Source of the DNA: Stratiolaelaps scimitus
Lineage: Eukaryota; Arthropoda; Arachnida; Mesostigmata; Laelapidae
Length of the DNA: 64,000 nt
NCBI GenBank assembly: GCA_019614645.1
Contig: JABWDB010000072.1
Location: forward strand, 868,001-932,000
Direction: 5' to 3'
The notes beneath the pieces were generated by a model, which was not told the origin of the DNA, did not search any database, and was given only the letters and a program-made list of their open reading frames with translations. The position numbers and the translations under genes were made by a program. Positions 13,401 to 32,785 of this stretch are shown here, piece after piece (position 1 is the stretch's first letter; every line of letters starts with the position of its first letter).

Positions 13401-13979
13401 TAATGGAATGAACTACATTCATGAGAGGCATCGAATCAAATTATATTATGAAAACTGTGATTTGTCGCTGTGCAGTTTTCAACGTAAAGTGATATATATC
13501 GAAAGGGACGATTTATATATTTAGAGGAAACGGTGAATTGAATTACTAATTGCACTGTGTCGCCATTCATGATTTCCGCGAAGGATTTTCGGCGATATTC
13601 AAAATAGCATTAAATTCAATTATCCCTATAGCATGTTCAGTGTATAATGTTATTATAGAAACCCTGTTGCAGCAACCAAGTTTGTGGCATATCAGAAGCT
13701 ATCTAAACCATTCCAGTGTCTGTTCTGTCAACCATCTTGCTCAATTGGACGACTACACGGCACACACGTTAATCATTCATTATCAGTTTAAACATCTTGG
13801 CGTAATTAGGAACGCCCGGCTTATTCGTGCCTGTTCATATGGTTATGTTTGGTACCCATATTTTACATTTTTGTTGGATTATTTTTATAGTCAGTCATAG
13901 CCCCAGTTTGCTCCTTGTCTAATTATTAAGTCCCCCCCTAATTAATTACAGAGAAGAGCGATAACACAATCGAAGAAGA

Positions 13980-16900
13980 ATGTTGAAATCGGTCATTCTT
14001 GTCGGTGGACCCCAGAAGGGGACCCGTTTTCGGCCTCTGTCCTTCGATCTGCCAAAGCCGCTATTTCCTGTTGCAGGCTTCCCCATGCTTCAGCATCTCA
14101 TCGAAGCCTGTAGCGCGGTTCCAAGTAAGTTGACTCTTGATTAGTAAATCTCATCCCACAGTTTTATTTGTATTTAGTAAACGATTACTGTTTTTTTTTA
14201 TTACAAATGTGCAAGCTGTTCTACCGAAATAATTACGATAACTTGAATCTCAACTATTAACCTGTTAATCATGCTGTCATTTTTTCGACAGAAATGAAGG
14301 AGATCCTGCTAATCGGGTTCTATCCGATTGATCAAATTGCGCCGTTCGTGCAGTCGATGTCGAAGGAGTACAAGCTGCTCATCAGATACCTACAGGAATT
14401 CACCCCATTGGGAACAGCTGGAGGTATATAGGGTAGTTTATTAATCCGGAAATTATGTCTCTCCCTTGGCAGGAAGATTGTTAGGGCAACGTTGGCGACC
14501 GGCGTCAGTAACGACGTTAGGACGACGTCGATCTTGTCAGATCACTGGATACGATAAGTTTCATCAGCGACCATCGAACGTGTCTTTAGAACAGGCGTGG
14601 GGTGCTAACTTATCACCTAATGCAGATTTTCACCGGCTACAGCTGTTACCAACAGTATCTGCTCAAGGTGGGAAGGGCAAGTTGTCCCGAATGCGTGCTC
14701 CACCATCTTCCCGTGAATAATGACTCCCTGCTGCGATGCCGGAGGTTTGCAGGACAGCGAACGCCTCGTCTTATACGCGCAAGAAATGGTATAAGACAAG
14801 ACATTCGACGGAGAGCGGATCCTCACAGACAACAGTTTGGTCGTGATAGTGTCCAATAACTTCACTAAATATTGATAAAAAAATTGACTTTATCTGTCGT
14901 TGCTACCTTTTAGGTAGCAATTCAGCGTTACCGGTGTTCATAAATGCACCTCGTTAATGTGCACATTTGTAATGATAATCATCATGTTATTTTTATTTCC
15001 GTTATATTTCTAGGCATCTATCACTTCCGAGACCAAATCAGGGCGGGAGAGCCTGACGCATTTCTGCTGGTGAACGGTGATGTTTGCGGCGACTTTCCTC
15101 TACAAAATCTTGTGAGTAGGGTCCGAATCATGTTGAAGGTGGCTGATCGTGGTACAGCGAAATCGGTGTAACAAAACGTTCTTTCAACGGAACTAACATC
15201 GAGCAGGTTTCAATTCACCCATTTAATATAATTGTACATCCTTCCGTGTTGATATTAGTTTAGCAACAGGACGATGTTAAAAGACACTTGAGACATTGCT
15301 TTTTGCTGAATATGTTTCCCTCTAACGTCCTTCGATTAGTGATTGATCGATGAATGATCTCATCCGCTGTGAATGTCTTCTACAGGTGGAGTTTCATCTA
15401 TCTCGCCCTGACACCAACCTAATCACTGTGTTAGGCACCGAGGCAACACGGCCGCAGAGTATCAACTACGGATGCATTGCTGCCCGGCAAAGCACCGGCG
15501 AGATTCTACACTACGTGGAAAAGCCTTCCACGTTTGTGAGCAGCATCATCAACTGCGGAGTGTATGTGGACCTATTTATCGTTTTTATCATTATTATCCT
15601 TTCTTTTGTTGGATCCCCATTACAAATCCGACGCCCGTAGCTATGCTGAAAGCGTCTGACGCTGGCCTCAGTAGGGTCAACATTTTCGATGCGTTGAGTT
15701 TGTGAACGAAATTGTCCCGTTGAGCTAGAGATGATAGAGTGTGACCCCCCCCCCGCCCCCCACGTGGTCCTCCGTAACAAATAAGCAAAATACTAGAATG
15801 AGGATTATTTTGAAATTTTAAGTAAAGTGCCTCGAATCAAGGCGAGCTAAGTTTTCCAACTCATACGCTTCAGGTACGCGTGCTCTACAGACATTTTTCT
15901 TCACCTCGGGGCAGTCTACAAGAGTAAACAGGTGACGCCTGGGTACAACTGTGCCACAGGTGATGAAGCGGAAACAATCTCGCTTGAGTTTGACGTTCTC
16001 ACTCGGTTAGCCGGTAACTCGCAAAAGTCTCACGTGTTCCAAACTGACCGCTTCTGGGCACAGATCAAAACAGCGGGATCGGCTATTTATGCAAACAGGC
16101 ATTATCTCGAAATGTATCAGGGCCGCAAAGACGAACTGCTTGCACGCCAAACACCAAACGGGCCGAAAATTGTTGGTGAGCTTTAGCACTTGATGTGACG
16201 CAATACATAGTTACAGATCAACACGAACACACATAGTTGCTTCTCTTTCAGTGCAGAAAGGAAAAACGTAGTTTTCTTCATTTATCTTCCATTGAAAAGT
16301 GCAGACCAGCCAGTGACGCTATATTTAAGATCCTCGGCAAGGTCTTGCTAGGCACAATGCATTATGACCGCAATTGACACAATCGAAAGGCTCACAACGA
16401 GTAGCGTTCTTTAATATAATTAAGTGCCGTGTGTTTCATAATTGATTTTACCAGTTCATTTCAGATAACCTATTACACTTAACTATCACAACATCGAAAG
16501 AAAGAAAAAAAATTGAAAACATAAATTAATATGGCTACCATCAATTTCTAATCTGTCACCCTCTGGCGTTTGTTGTTGCTGTTGTTCGTGCCGAATTCGT
16601 GAGATGGATTCACAGTCAACGATTATTACAAATCGGTAACGATTATAATTGTCTGTCGTTCGACTCATTCCCAGGTGATGTCTACGTTCATCCAACGGCC
16701 AACGTTCATTCAACTGCAGTAATTGGACCGAATGTATCGATTAGCCAGGGGGTCACTGTGGGGCGAGGGGTTCGCCTCTGCGAGTCAATCATCCTAGCCA
16801 ATGCTTCGATAGGCGATCACAGCCTCATCAAGAATACCATCGTTGGCTGGGACTCCGACATCGGGTCCTGGACCAGGGTTTGTATTCAACGTGTCACATT

Positions 16901-17342
16901 CAACTGGCGTAAACCCAGCCATAGACGTGTATGCATGTATAACAACTCCTTGAAACTAAGTTCGATACCGTGATGTTGTAATCCTAATAGAAATTTAATA
17001 TTTGGCATTCAGACGGCAATTTGCAGTCTTCCGCAGAATGAATATCTATGAAAATGTAACGTTTTTTTCGTGGTAAACTAATACTAACCGCCCTCGATTC
17101 CCATCCTTTGGACCCCTTTTTATTGTAAACAGGTGGAAGGAACGGCGTGTGGTCCTAATCCGAATAAGGCTTTTTCGAAAATGGACAACGCACCTCTATT
17201 CAACAGTGACGGCAGGCTCAACCCATCAATAACTGTTTTGGGATGCAACGTCTCTGTGCCCTCCGAAGTGGTCCTAATCAACTCGATTGTGCTGCCGCAC
17301 AAGGACCTCAACCAATCGTACAAGAATGAGATTATCCTCTGA
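13980..17342 (+). CDS. GMPPA: GMPPA, mannose-1-phosphate guanylyltransferase regulatory subunit alpha
   Basis: Partner and regulator of catalytic GMPPB, which makes GDP-mannose for N-glycans, O-mannose and GPI anchors in the cytosol. GMPPA senses GDP-mannose and inhibits the complex. Exons: 13980-14124, 14292-14423, 15014-15111, 15386-15561, 15874-16175, 16675-16877, 17133-17342. Phases agree and give 421 residues, as in animals (human 420). The start [20 protein letters not shown] is the family N-terminus, with the [11 protein letters not shown] nucleotidyltransferase loop. [10 protein letters not shown] and HYVEKPSTF mark the rest of the Rossmann-like domain. From exon 6 on a left-handed beta-helix follows ([19 protein letters not shown]). 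The GMPPA-type insertion after [12 protein letters not shown] precedes the conserved end, [19 protein letters not shown]. No key segment is missing. Its GMPPA-type insertion separates it from GMPPB. Confidence 0.97.
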
Positions 17343-17427
17343 AAAGAGCGAATCCGATCTAACAATGAGACAGACGTTTGCCCTCAGTTAATATACTTTG
17401 AATTTAGAGCAACAAAGAGCTACAAAA

Positions 17428-17433
17428 AATAAA
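17428..17433 (+). terminator. Putative GMPPA poly(A) signal AATAAA
   Basis: Canonical hexamer 85 nt past the GMPPA stop codon, followed by a GT-rich stretch (GACGTTTGTTTTTCG) that fits a downstream element. Confidence 0.7.
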
Positions 17434-17476
17434 CAAGAGAGATTGGACGTTTGTTTTTCGACTCTCAAGTGCATGG

Positions 17477-17501
17477 ATATATATATATATATATATATAT
17501 G

Positions 17502-17539
<38 letters not shown>
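17477..17539. repeat. Interrupted (TA)n microsatellite
   Basis: Two TA tracts split by GTATATTATA, just downstream of GMPPA. Confidence 0.95.
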
Positions 17540-17542
<3 letters not shown>

Positions 17543-18760
17543 TAGCTATCAGCAACGCTCATGAATTGCATATTGGCCATCCACTAAGATTTATCGGGAC
17601 ATGCATGTCACTACAGAATGCAGGTAGATTGCAAAAATGTACAAACGACGACCTTATTGACCCTGCCAGACGTCTGCAGTTTGTAACAGATTTGGGGAAA
17701 TTAGCCGTTTAAGCAAAAACATGACGTCGCTGTACGGTTCGAAATTCCGTTTTGGTAATATTTAGAAGGTCTTGGGCCTTTAGAAGGCCTCCCTTTTTGG
17801 AGGGCCTTAGGTTTAGAGGGCCGTCAGCAAAGGAGGTGTGTCTGATGACGAAGATGACTTGCCTGAACTGTATACATAAAGACGCCTAAAGTATTTCACT
17901 CATAACGTTTTCAATCAAATATATATAATAAAGTTGTATTTATTAAAATAGTGTGTGCTTCTTATTGTGTGCAATATCGCCGTGATACAGATTCTCGTTT
18001 AAAGACCGGTAGTTGATTTATGAGTTTTAGAGACGTTTCGGGATAAGGACACTTCTCTGAGATGGCAGACTCGCAAGGTTCCTGCTTAGTTACTTACGTT
18101 CACAGGACTCGGCGAAGTAGCATCGCATTGATAATAAACATGAGAAAACGACAAAAGGGGCAGCCCAAAGTTTTCGAGATTCTAACGCTTTTAAAGCCGA
18201 TCCAAGTGATTGCCTAGTATTTCCTGGTGGTTTCTGTGAATATGCGAAAGTCGTGGCTCACTTTAGCTGCCAGTTAGAGCTATTCATCTACATCTGGAAA
18301 CACGCATACGCACCCATAGCAAATCTTGACACAAAGTTTACAAATGGCTGACAAAAACACCGCTTCCAGTGAGAGGAAATTTTTGGCCGAAGTTTTTGCG
18401 TAAAATGTTTTCTTGCGCCAATCGGCAAAAAACTTCCCAATCAGGTAAGCGGCCCAAACCCAAATGTCGAAATTAAAGGCCGAGATTCTGTTGCCCGGTA
18501 GTGACCAACCGGGAAACTGTCAATAGAGCAATATCGGATCTGGTGCTACACGCCTTTGCCGTTCGTACAGTTTTACCCGAGTACTTCAAACGCTTTGTCG
18601 GAATAGCAACGAAGTATTTTTTTGGTAGCCAGATTTGAAAACGACTGGGTGTACTGCTAACGCGTCACTCAGAATCCACTCACCGAAATTTGCTTTACCT
18701 AACCGAACCTGACAAGGCGATTCTGCAGCTTTATTTCAGCAACTCAAATTCGAGAAAAAA
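17540..18760. other. Gap between GMPPA and the lamin-like gene
   Basis: No supported gene. The right part should contain the promoter and 5' UTR of the next gene. Around 17763-17823 there is a short GGCCTTTAGAAGGCCTCC-like self-complementary stretch. Confidence 0.5.
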
Positions 18761-21700
18761 ATGAGTATCGACGATAAGTCAAGGTAAGTAAGAATAACCA
18801 TTATCTGCGTATGATCCAGAATGCTATTTATCTTATCAATCTGTTAGATCGTCCCCCCGGTTGTTCTATCCGAACAGTTACCTGCATTCGGCTAAGAGTC
18901 TATTGACGAGTTACTGTTTGGCAGCGAAATTTGCGTCGAAAATTATTTCAAAAAAATCTAACCAAATCACATTTGAACGTTCGCGTTTTCTGCCCATTTT
19001 ATTCATATTGTCTAAGTTATATTATAATGTTTATTTGTATTACATAATATAAATCGTCAAATGTATACAGAATGTGCGGGCTAATATTCAACTACGAAAA
19101 TAATGACTAATAAACAAAAACCGGTTCATATGGACAAAGCTACTAAATGGGGTGTGCCAGACAACGTACAACGATTATCAGAGCGAACTACAATTAGAGA
19201 TACTCGTCATTCTGAAGGGATTTTAGTTCAGTACGCCTCTATATGTTCATTAATTGTCGACCTACGATTGTTGACGAACTTTCGAACTGTCTGTGCCTAT
19301 CTGTGCACTCCCCATTGCGGTAAGTTGATGACCGAACAATGTGCATCAACCGCTTTCAATTGGTTACGCTGAGTAATCAAGTTACGGAAAGATATTTTCC
19401 TCAGAAGAGTTCATATCTACCTCTGGAAAATATATAATAGCTTAGTTTCATTTTTACAGACAGGTGATGCAAGCAACGCCAATACAGGAGATCACGCAGG
19501 TCCCATGTTCATCCACCCCAATTTCCGAGCCCGGCTCGTCGCGGAGGCAGAAAAGATCACATTCTGAGACACCGCTAAAACCTCACAAATTATCCCGCTA
19601 TGAGGTGCAGCCCGACGCGAGTGAGAAAGAGGAGCAGCCGCCAACGGAAAGTGAAAAACTAGGCATAATAGTGAAACAGAGCAAGGAACGTGGAGATGCC
19701 GAGGTCGGAGGAGAGCGTGCTGACACGTCCTTGATTGAAGTGGTGACGCCGAGTAAAATGTCACAAAAGCAATGCTTACGAATGCTTAACACCCGGCTTG
19801 CAAACAACATTGAAAGAATTGGTCCCCTAGTAGCGGAAAACCAGGAGTTGACACAGATGAACGACTTACTGAGGGCGCAGCTTCTTCAGGAAAAAGAGGA
19901 TCGGAAGCGACAAATCGAGACGTTAAAGGCGCGCCTTGAAACTGCGCTTCAAGAAAAGGTAATCGCTCATGCTTTTAGTAATTACCGTTAGAAGCTAAGG
20001 TTAGCGATCTAATGAGGCGCACTGTCGAAAGACAAAGAGACATTGTTGCAGAGATGTAGCTGCCTTATTGATCTGCACGACCCGCGTGTCTTACTGCCTC
20101 GCAGCTGCCTAGCGCGAAACGGAGAGCGCGTCCTATCGGGGAGCCGCTTTGGCCAGGAAGAGGATTTATTTTCAGGTCCCTCGAGGATTGCTAGCAGGTC
20201 TCGACAGGTCGGCGACATAATTTAGCATTATACTTTATGTAGTAAATATACTTGTTTATTTTTCGTCATTGCAAACCTTGCATCTCATCATTTAATTGAT
20301 TCATAGTAGAAACCCGGCAGGAATGATCTAAGATAGAACGGAAAATGCTACAAACGTGTTCTGTTTTGCGCCAAGCACCTGCTAAGGTAGACACTCGAGT
20401 CGTGCAAGTCATTCCGACCTCGTTCTCTTTGCCACTAAGCGATCCGCCTCATCAGATCGCTAACCTCCACGTTCTGACATTTGAAAAGCATTATTCGAAT
20501 TCTGATCTGTCATTCTGGCTTTCTGGCTAAGTCGTTTCAAGAGCAATTATATATTTTTAATAGAATTGCTCAATGCTCAATAACGCAAGCCTGAGTTCCG
20601 TTTGAGACGAGCTTCCTATGCATTTTGCGCAGGACAATCATCAAAATGCTGTTCTTTATACACTATCACATACCTTAGACGTTGTCAATAACTATTTCTC
20701 GATATCAGATAGGCTATGATTGGCCCTGGAAATGAGGTTTGGCCCACTACATGACGCCGAACGTATCATCAGTGATGCGAAACTATGAACGAAGGCCCAA
20801 ATCCGATCAATCAGCATCTAATATCAAGTTCAGAGAATTCAAGAAAATTCATTTCGTTGAAATAATGAACGCAACAGGGGAGACTTGGCATATCAGAAAT
20901 GCCACTATTTATGTTCACATAAACAATAAATTACCTTTTAGTTTCATCAACGGTGCACGCAGCCGATTTTTGCTAAAGGATTGTTGTATTTACTGATTCG
21001 AATCCTTTGCGCAAAATGACTAAGGAATAATCCCAACTTCATCGTTTGTTTGAATGTAAGAAAGGTGATGTTAGTAATGTAAGTTCAGCGTTTCTTTCTT
21101 AAACCATGTTCTTTCTCGAACAAAATTATTAAAGCAACAAACAAAATCTTAGCTCTATCAAGGATAACGTGCTTGCAATGAGGCGAGCAGGTAGAGATAA
21201 ACCAATAATTAGAACACAGATTACATACAGAAACAGTCTCTTGATATGACTTTAGAGAAAGGCATCCAGCCGTTTTCCTCAATGGGGTACTCTTAATGTA
21301 TTAAAGTCTGCATTTTATTCATCTCTCTAATTCTACTCGATGAGTTATTTGCCCTTTTAGGCGCACAAATATGCTTAGTCCCTCTAACAAAGAAATTCAT
21401 TTCTCCAGGCCCAGGCTGAAACAGACCTTCGAACAAGTGAAAATCATGTCAGTCGTCTCAAGGACGAAATGGCAACCGGGCGTCGTCTTTTCGAGGAGTT
21501 TCGCAAACAAGAAGCTATCCTAAAGTCCGAAGTGAGTTCCCTATGCAATTCAGCTTCCCTGAAAGACAGCCAACTGGCCGACCTCAAAAAAACAGTCTCC
21601 AGTGAACAGGCACGTCGAGCAGCAGCCGAGGAGTCTCTCAAATCATCGACGACGAAAATGAATCTTGCTCAGAACAAGCTAAAGCATGCGGTTGAAGAGG

Positions 21701-22597
21701 TTGGTACCTTTTCTTCTACCACAATTTAATGGCGCGTTTCTCGCTAAAGCCGTTCTTCGGTTTTCCTTCCACGAAATGTGGCTGAATTAACTCGGGAAGA
21801 GTTGGCAGAGTTACGAAGAGCAGGTACATAATAACTGAAATATTGGATATAGGTGTATATGAGGTTTTCTTTTCGTAACTGAATTTCTCATTTCAACGAC
21901 CATTGACCACAGTGCAGTCCCGATTTCTCAGGATGCTTCATGCCCTGTCGAAAAATCGCGGATAAAAAATTCCTCCATCTTTTGATTTCTCGCTTTCCCG
22001 TTGTTGTAGTTGGCAACGGAACAAAGTCGTATACACGAGCTCGAAAAAAGAAATGAGATTCTTCAGCAGGAGAAAGTGGCCCTTGCCGCTCGGATCAACA
22101 CAAATTCAGAACAGAATCACCATCTGTCACAAGAGCTCGCCCGGCTACGCGAAGAATACGACAATCTCATGGCTACTCACAACACTAACATCAGGAAAAA
22201 TTTCGAACAGGAACTCGGCAACTATGTTCCAAAGACTGAATACGATCGGTTGACTGCGTTGTTGGAAAGTCAACAAGGTGAGATCGAACGTCTTCGAATC
22301 GCCTTGGAGACCTCGGAGATCAGGCAACGTGATTGGGAGCGCCAGCACAACAATCTGTTGCGAGAATGGCATCAGGACAAAATGCTGTTACATGACTGTC
22401 GCAAAGAAATCAAGACGTTTAAACTACTTATCGATCAAATGGATCTAGCTACTCCAAAGGAACTCCCGCCGAGATTATCATCTAGCTCTGAAGCCCTCTC
22501 CGTCGATGGGGCCCAGCAAGACGAACGAAGAAACTCGAGTTATCCAACCGGCAGCAGATCTTTAGGCAGGAGGAGTAAGGGCTGCCTCTTCATGTAA
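18761..22597 (+). CDS. Divergent lamin-like intermediate-filament protein with C-terminal CaaX box, no lamin-tail domain
   Basis: Predicted 466-residue coiled-coil protein. Exons: 18761-18783, 19460-19958, 21409-21699, 22010-22597; phases agree. The 23-nt first exon (MSIDDKS, donor GTAAGT) is inferred from phase; an alternative start is the ATG at 19467. A Ser/Pro-rich basic head (SSRRQKRSHSETPLKPHKLSR) leads to a coil-1A-like LNTRLANNIERI...AENQEL, which parallels the lamin LNDRLAVYIDRVR...LE signature. Heptad coils follow to about residue 414. REWHQDKMLLHD and EIKTFKLLID occupy the place of the conserved coil-2B end (EYQELLDIKLALDMEI.YRKLLEGEE). The 50-residue tail is Ser-rich and ends GRRSKGCLFM: polybasic residues plus CaaX with X = Met, which predicts farnesylation. 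No Ig-like lamin tail is present. The rod is about 300 residues, shorter than a lamin's roughly 350, so an exon may be missing. Lamin kinship is inference; a generic prenylated coiled-coil protein is the alternative. Confidence 0.65.
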
Positions 22598-22776
22598 CAT
22601 AGTATTCATGCGCTCTGCCCTACAATACAGAGAGAACGTTCGGCTAGCGCATTTTTCAAATGGTAAGTTATGCTGCCCAGTCAATCAATGGCCGCCACTT
22701 AACATAACAATTAATGGTGATGATAATGGCCATGATGATATTGATAAAGGAAACAAACAAAGTGTAATAATGCACA

Positions 22777-22782
22777 AATAAA
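22777..22782 (+). terminator. Putative poly(A) signal AATAAA of the lamin-like gene
   Basis: Canonical hexamer about 180 nt past the stop codon, followed by a T-rich GTTGCTTTTTAGTG stretch. Confidence 0.6.
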
Positions 22783-25700
22783 ATATACCGTTGCTTTTTA
22801 GTGAATCGCAAATTCATACTCAACAGCTGTTCATTCTCTTCTAGATATCACCATCTTTTAATTCCAAGAGATGATTGATGCCGCCTATTTAACAGTTAGT
22901 TTTAATTATCAGTGTTCGGAAAATATCAGATGACCTCCACACGTGCGCGCACACCACCTGTTCTTGAGAAAAAAACCTACAATTACTTTTACTTACGATT
23001 ATTAATTATTAGCCATTTTAACGTAGTCTGTTTCGTCTATGTATGTGTGGAATAAGAACTATTTAAATAGCGCGACAAAAGTTATATTTATTTACAGAAT
23101 GCATTTGATCATATTGAACTCCGTTTCATGCTGACAGCAGTACACGGCTATGTATATATAATAATATATAGCGAGTATAGTAATAATCATATAATAATAA
23201 CTCGTTAATTTGCTTAACCAAATAGAAAAACACGTAGTCCACATTCGCAGTCAGTGAACATGGCCGCCACCACTGCTGCCGCCGCCGCCGCCGCGAACGT
23301 TTCCAAAACCCGTTGGTACGTTTAACGATCGAACAACAAGAATACAAGAATAAAATAGTAATACATCTTCTGCTTCGGTTTCTTTCTGTTCATCTGCTAT
23401 TTGTCATTATTAATTAAATTAATTAGCGATTCAGAAATATAATCACTATTCTCCATCCATGCATTCACCGCAAAGCTGTCACCTCATATTTGTCTCTCGG
23501 CAGAAAATCCTCCCTTGCCCTATTTTTGGGACTTCCCTCGGATACAGTGGTGAACCATGGAAACTCTTCTATCGTGGGTATCTGAAGTATCCGACGAGAA
23601 GCGTGTGTGGTGTCTGACAACGGCGCACATGTTTACGCTTACCCCGTACTCATTGGCGTGCGGACTTGTTTGCTCGATAGCAGACCGAACTACTGCGAAA
23701 TGTCATTATGTTGCTTTGCGCACTCCTTAGCTCGCGTTTTCGATATTCCATAACAGTTGCAACAGCACGCCGGTGCGTCACGGGCGTTTCGACCTCCGGC
23801 GCCGTCTGGGGACAGTTATCACCTATTGTTATTATTAGTCTGGATATCAATGCCTCCCAACCGTAGTTAGCTGATCAGCTCAGAGAACCTAAAGACAGCG
23901 TATCTATAGTACTAGCAAAAACGGGCATGGGGAGAGATCTACGAGGTCTTGCCCCGCAGACGACCGAACACCCAACATCTAACGTTGATCTCGCTCGATC
24001 TCTGTCCACCTCATCGATCTTCTTATCCGCAATGAGCAGTCAGTCGAGTTATCGTTTTGCGCAGTGTTCACATCTGTGCTGCAGCTCTCGTATAGAAGCA
24101 CTTAAATATAGCAAAGGTTTAAGTTAACGTCCACATCTCACTGGGTCTCATATTCACAGTTCATTCGTCGGACTCTCATCCGTGCGCCTGCCCCGTTTCG
24201 AGTTAACCCTTTGTCATATCTGCCAGCATCATTCTCATTGTCATTATTATTACCTCGCAAGTTTCAACAGCCCTCCGCCCCGAACATCCCATTCCCGCGG
24301 TGTTTCTGTAATGACTCCAGGAATGCAGCCTGTCGAATGTACCGAGTGCCACGGATAAACAACATCAGCCGTGATAGTTATTATGTTAGCAGTGTTCATT
24401 TGTGTCTGTGGTATGCATGGAAACGGTGTGTCTCTCTCGCTGTTTGTTTCTGTATGTTTCGCTCGATAAACGACAGCTCGCATGGTGTCTTTAACATTTC
24501 ATTTTGCTCTATATCCCTACCGAGTGGCATCTCTACATCCTTCCTCTTATCTCCGTTTCTTTGCGCTTCCATTTCTTGTCTTTTTCGTCTGATTCTCCTC
24601 CCGACATTGAGTGAGTTGGAAGCAGGGTGATATACGGTCATTGCAACTTCTCCACACTCAGTACGTCCCACCCCCGCGCCCAATGTCCTCATCCTTTCAT
24701 GACGATGAACAGTGGCAGCGCGCAAAATCAATCCGTCGTGTGGTGGACGCCAGTGGGTCGTAGCAATCGCTATATTTCGTATTACCTGAGTGGCTACCGC
24801 GTGTTAAGCTCTGCGAGAAAAAAACGGAATAATCAGAATCGTTCCATGACGGCAGGAAATTATAATACATCACAATTCACAACGACCTCATCTGGCTTCC
24901 AGTATGTCTACGTGTCAGCCGATTTCGTGCGTACATTCATCGAGGAGCATAAGGTATGCCATGCAAATTCAGACAAAATCATGGCTGTCGTCGCATCGGG
25001 AAGCATCATTAACAAACAAGACCCCCTCCCGGATATACCGTCTCGTCATCGAAGTGGAATCCGAGCACCCACCGACGTGGTCGTATCGTGACAGTTGGAA
25101 GTCGACGAATATCTTAGCCAGGCGCGACAAACACAAAATCAAATATCGGGATGACATTTTATTTCCATATTTATCTGTACGACAGATTAAATCTGCTCGC
25201 GTCTCGACCATCCCTGCGTGAACCGCCCTCGCATGTAGCTGCCGCCTTCTACGCAATGACCAATTGTCGTACCCTGGTGAATTATGGCCCAAATCACTTG
25301 ATCTTGCTGCGTTCCGCAATATCCTGATGTGAGTTTTCCAACGATCTGGAAAGTGTATATATATATATATAATGTTGCAATTGTGGGTTCAGACACGTCG
25401 CAGCCAGGAAGTGGACTTAAGTACAATATAGATCGACCGCAGACACACACACACACACATACACACAAACACGCTCGCATATAGGATGCTGTTGCTTTAG
25501 TGAACCTTCTCATTGACGCCCGTATGCCGATATAGCTCCCTCCCTTTGTTTCAATATAAGTATGTATATATCATCGGTCTGAATAGCAGCACTCATACGA
25601 GATCGCTTGCATTCGTACACATGCGATCAGTTCAATCAACAAGCAGCCAAACAATCCGTTGCCATTCGCAAAACTTGATACTTTCCCCATAAGGTCGCTT

Positions 25701-25968
25701 GCTTCCACCAGTATACGCACGCTCTGTTTTGTTGTCACGTTGTTCGTCTTGCCATAGAAGCTCAAGTGCGAGAATAACGCCTTCCAGCCATCCAATGCGT
25801 CCCGCAAGCTGTGTCACTACGCGTGACAACTGCCCTGCTCTGCACAGTTAAATGATTCACGCGTTGTCGTCGCGGAAGGTCCCCCCTAAGTGTACTCCTA
25901 TTAGCTGGCATCCACTTCGTCGTCTTTGTCATCTTCTTCGCAGCCTTTTCCCATTGTCATCATCATCT
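22783..25968. other. Gap between the converging lamin-like and LCMT1 genes
   Basis: No supported gene. It contains a GCC/CCG run near 23270-23292, a TA tract near 25357-25372 and a CA tract at 25442-25472. The left open frames have no recognisable family and lack convincing splice partners. The right part should hold the LCMT1 3' UTR; a minus-strand AATAAA lies at 25158-25163, 0.8 kb past the LCMT1 stop, which is far for a 3' end. Confidence 0.5.
25442..25472. repeat. (CA)n microsatellite
   Basis: CACACA tract with two interruptions, downstream of LCMT1. Confidence 0.85.
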
Positions 25969-32527
<6,559 letters not shown>

Positions 32528-32785
32528 ATGTCCGGCAGCGATGTTAAGCAGGGGTCACGTCTCAAAGAGGATTGTCGAGCATGCCGCATTCTAGGTGGCC
32601 TTGGTCTCATGGGTGCGTCTTGGTACGTCTTCACCGGGATACGCCATCAGCATCCTCGAGCTCGGCCACTGGTCTTTCTATTCGCTTCCGGTCTCGGTTA
32701 TGTGGGTGTTGCTCGACTTGTACAGTGGCCACCCTTCGATCAACAATCAATGTCACACGCTAAAAGTGACAATAACATTCATTAA
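32528..32785 (+). CDS. DMAC1/TMEM261-like small mitochondrial membrane protein
   Basis: An 85-residue single coding exon, MSGSDVKQGSRLKEDCRACR onward. The stretch CRACRILGGLGLMGASWYVF closely parallels CWSCRVLSGLGLMGAGGYVY of human DMAC1 (distal membrane-arm assembly component 1, complex I; DUF4536). Two hydrophobic segments are visible, about residues 22-37 and 48-65, separated by a short basic loop (RHQHPRARP). Two cysteines in CRAC precede the first one. The second segment ends in a tryptophan, as in small inner-membrane proteins. The start is the first ATG after an acceptor-like site at 32482. Function in complex I assembly is transferred from the family and not shown here. Another DUF4536 member cannot be excluded. 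Confidence 0.75.
   Translation: MSGSDVKQGSRLKEDCRACRILGGLGLMGASWYVFTGIRHQHPRARPLVFLFASGLGYVGVARLVQWPPFDQQSMSHAKSDNNIH

Larger units (their letters stand above)
9229..13979. other. Gap between head-to-head GBF1 and GMPPA; no convincing gene
   Basis: This 4.75 kb separates the divergently transcribed GBF1 and GMPPA starts, so both promoters should lie here. It holds two (TA)n tracts (9892-9921 and 10382-10416). The open frames are short and show no recognised family or phase-compatible exon set. The stretch 11560-12120 is locally richer in open frame on both strands but cannot be assigned. Confidence 0.6.

Noticed and set aside
24211..25319. Frames of 100-154 residues on both strands
   Set aside because: Biased composition, no recognisable domain, and mutual overlap of opposite-strand frames.
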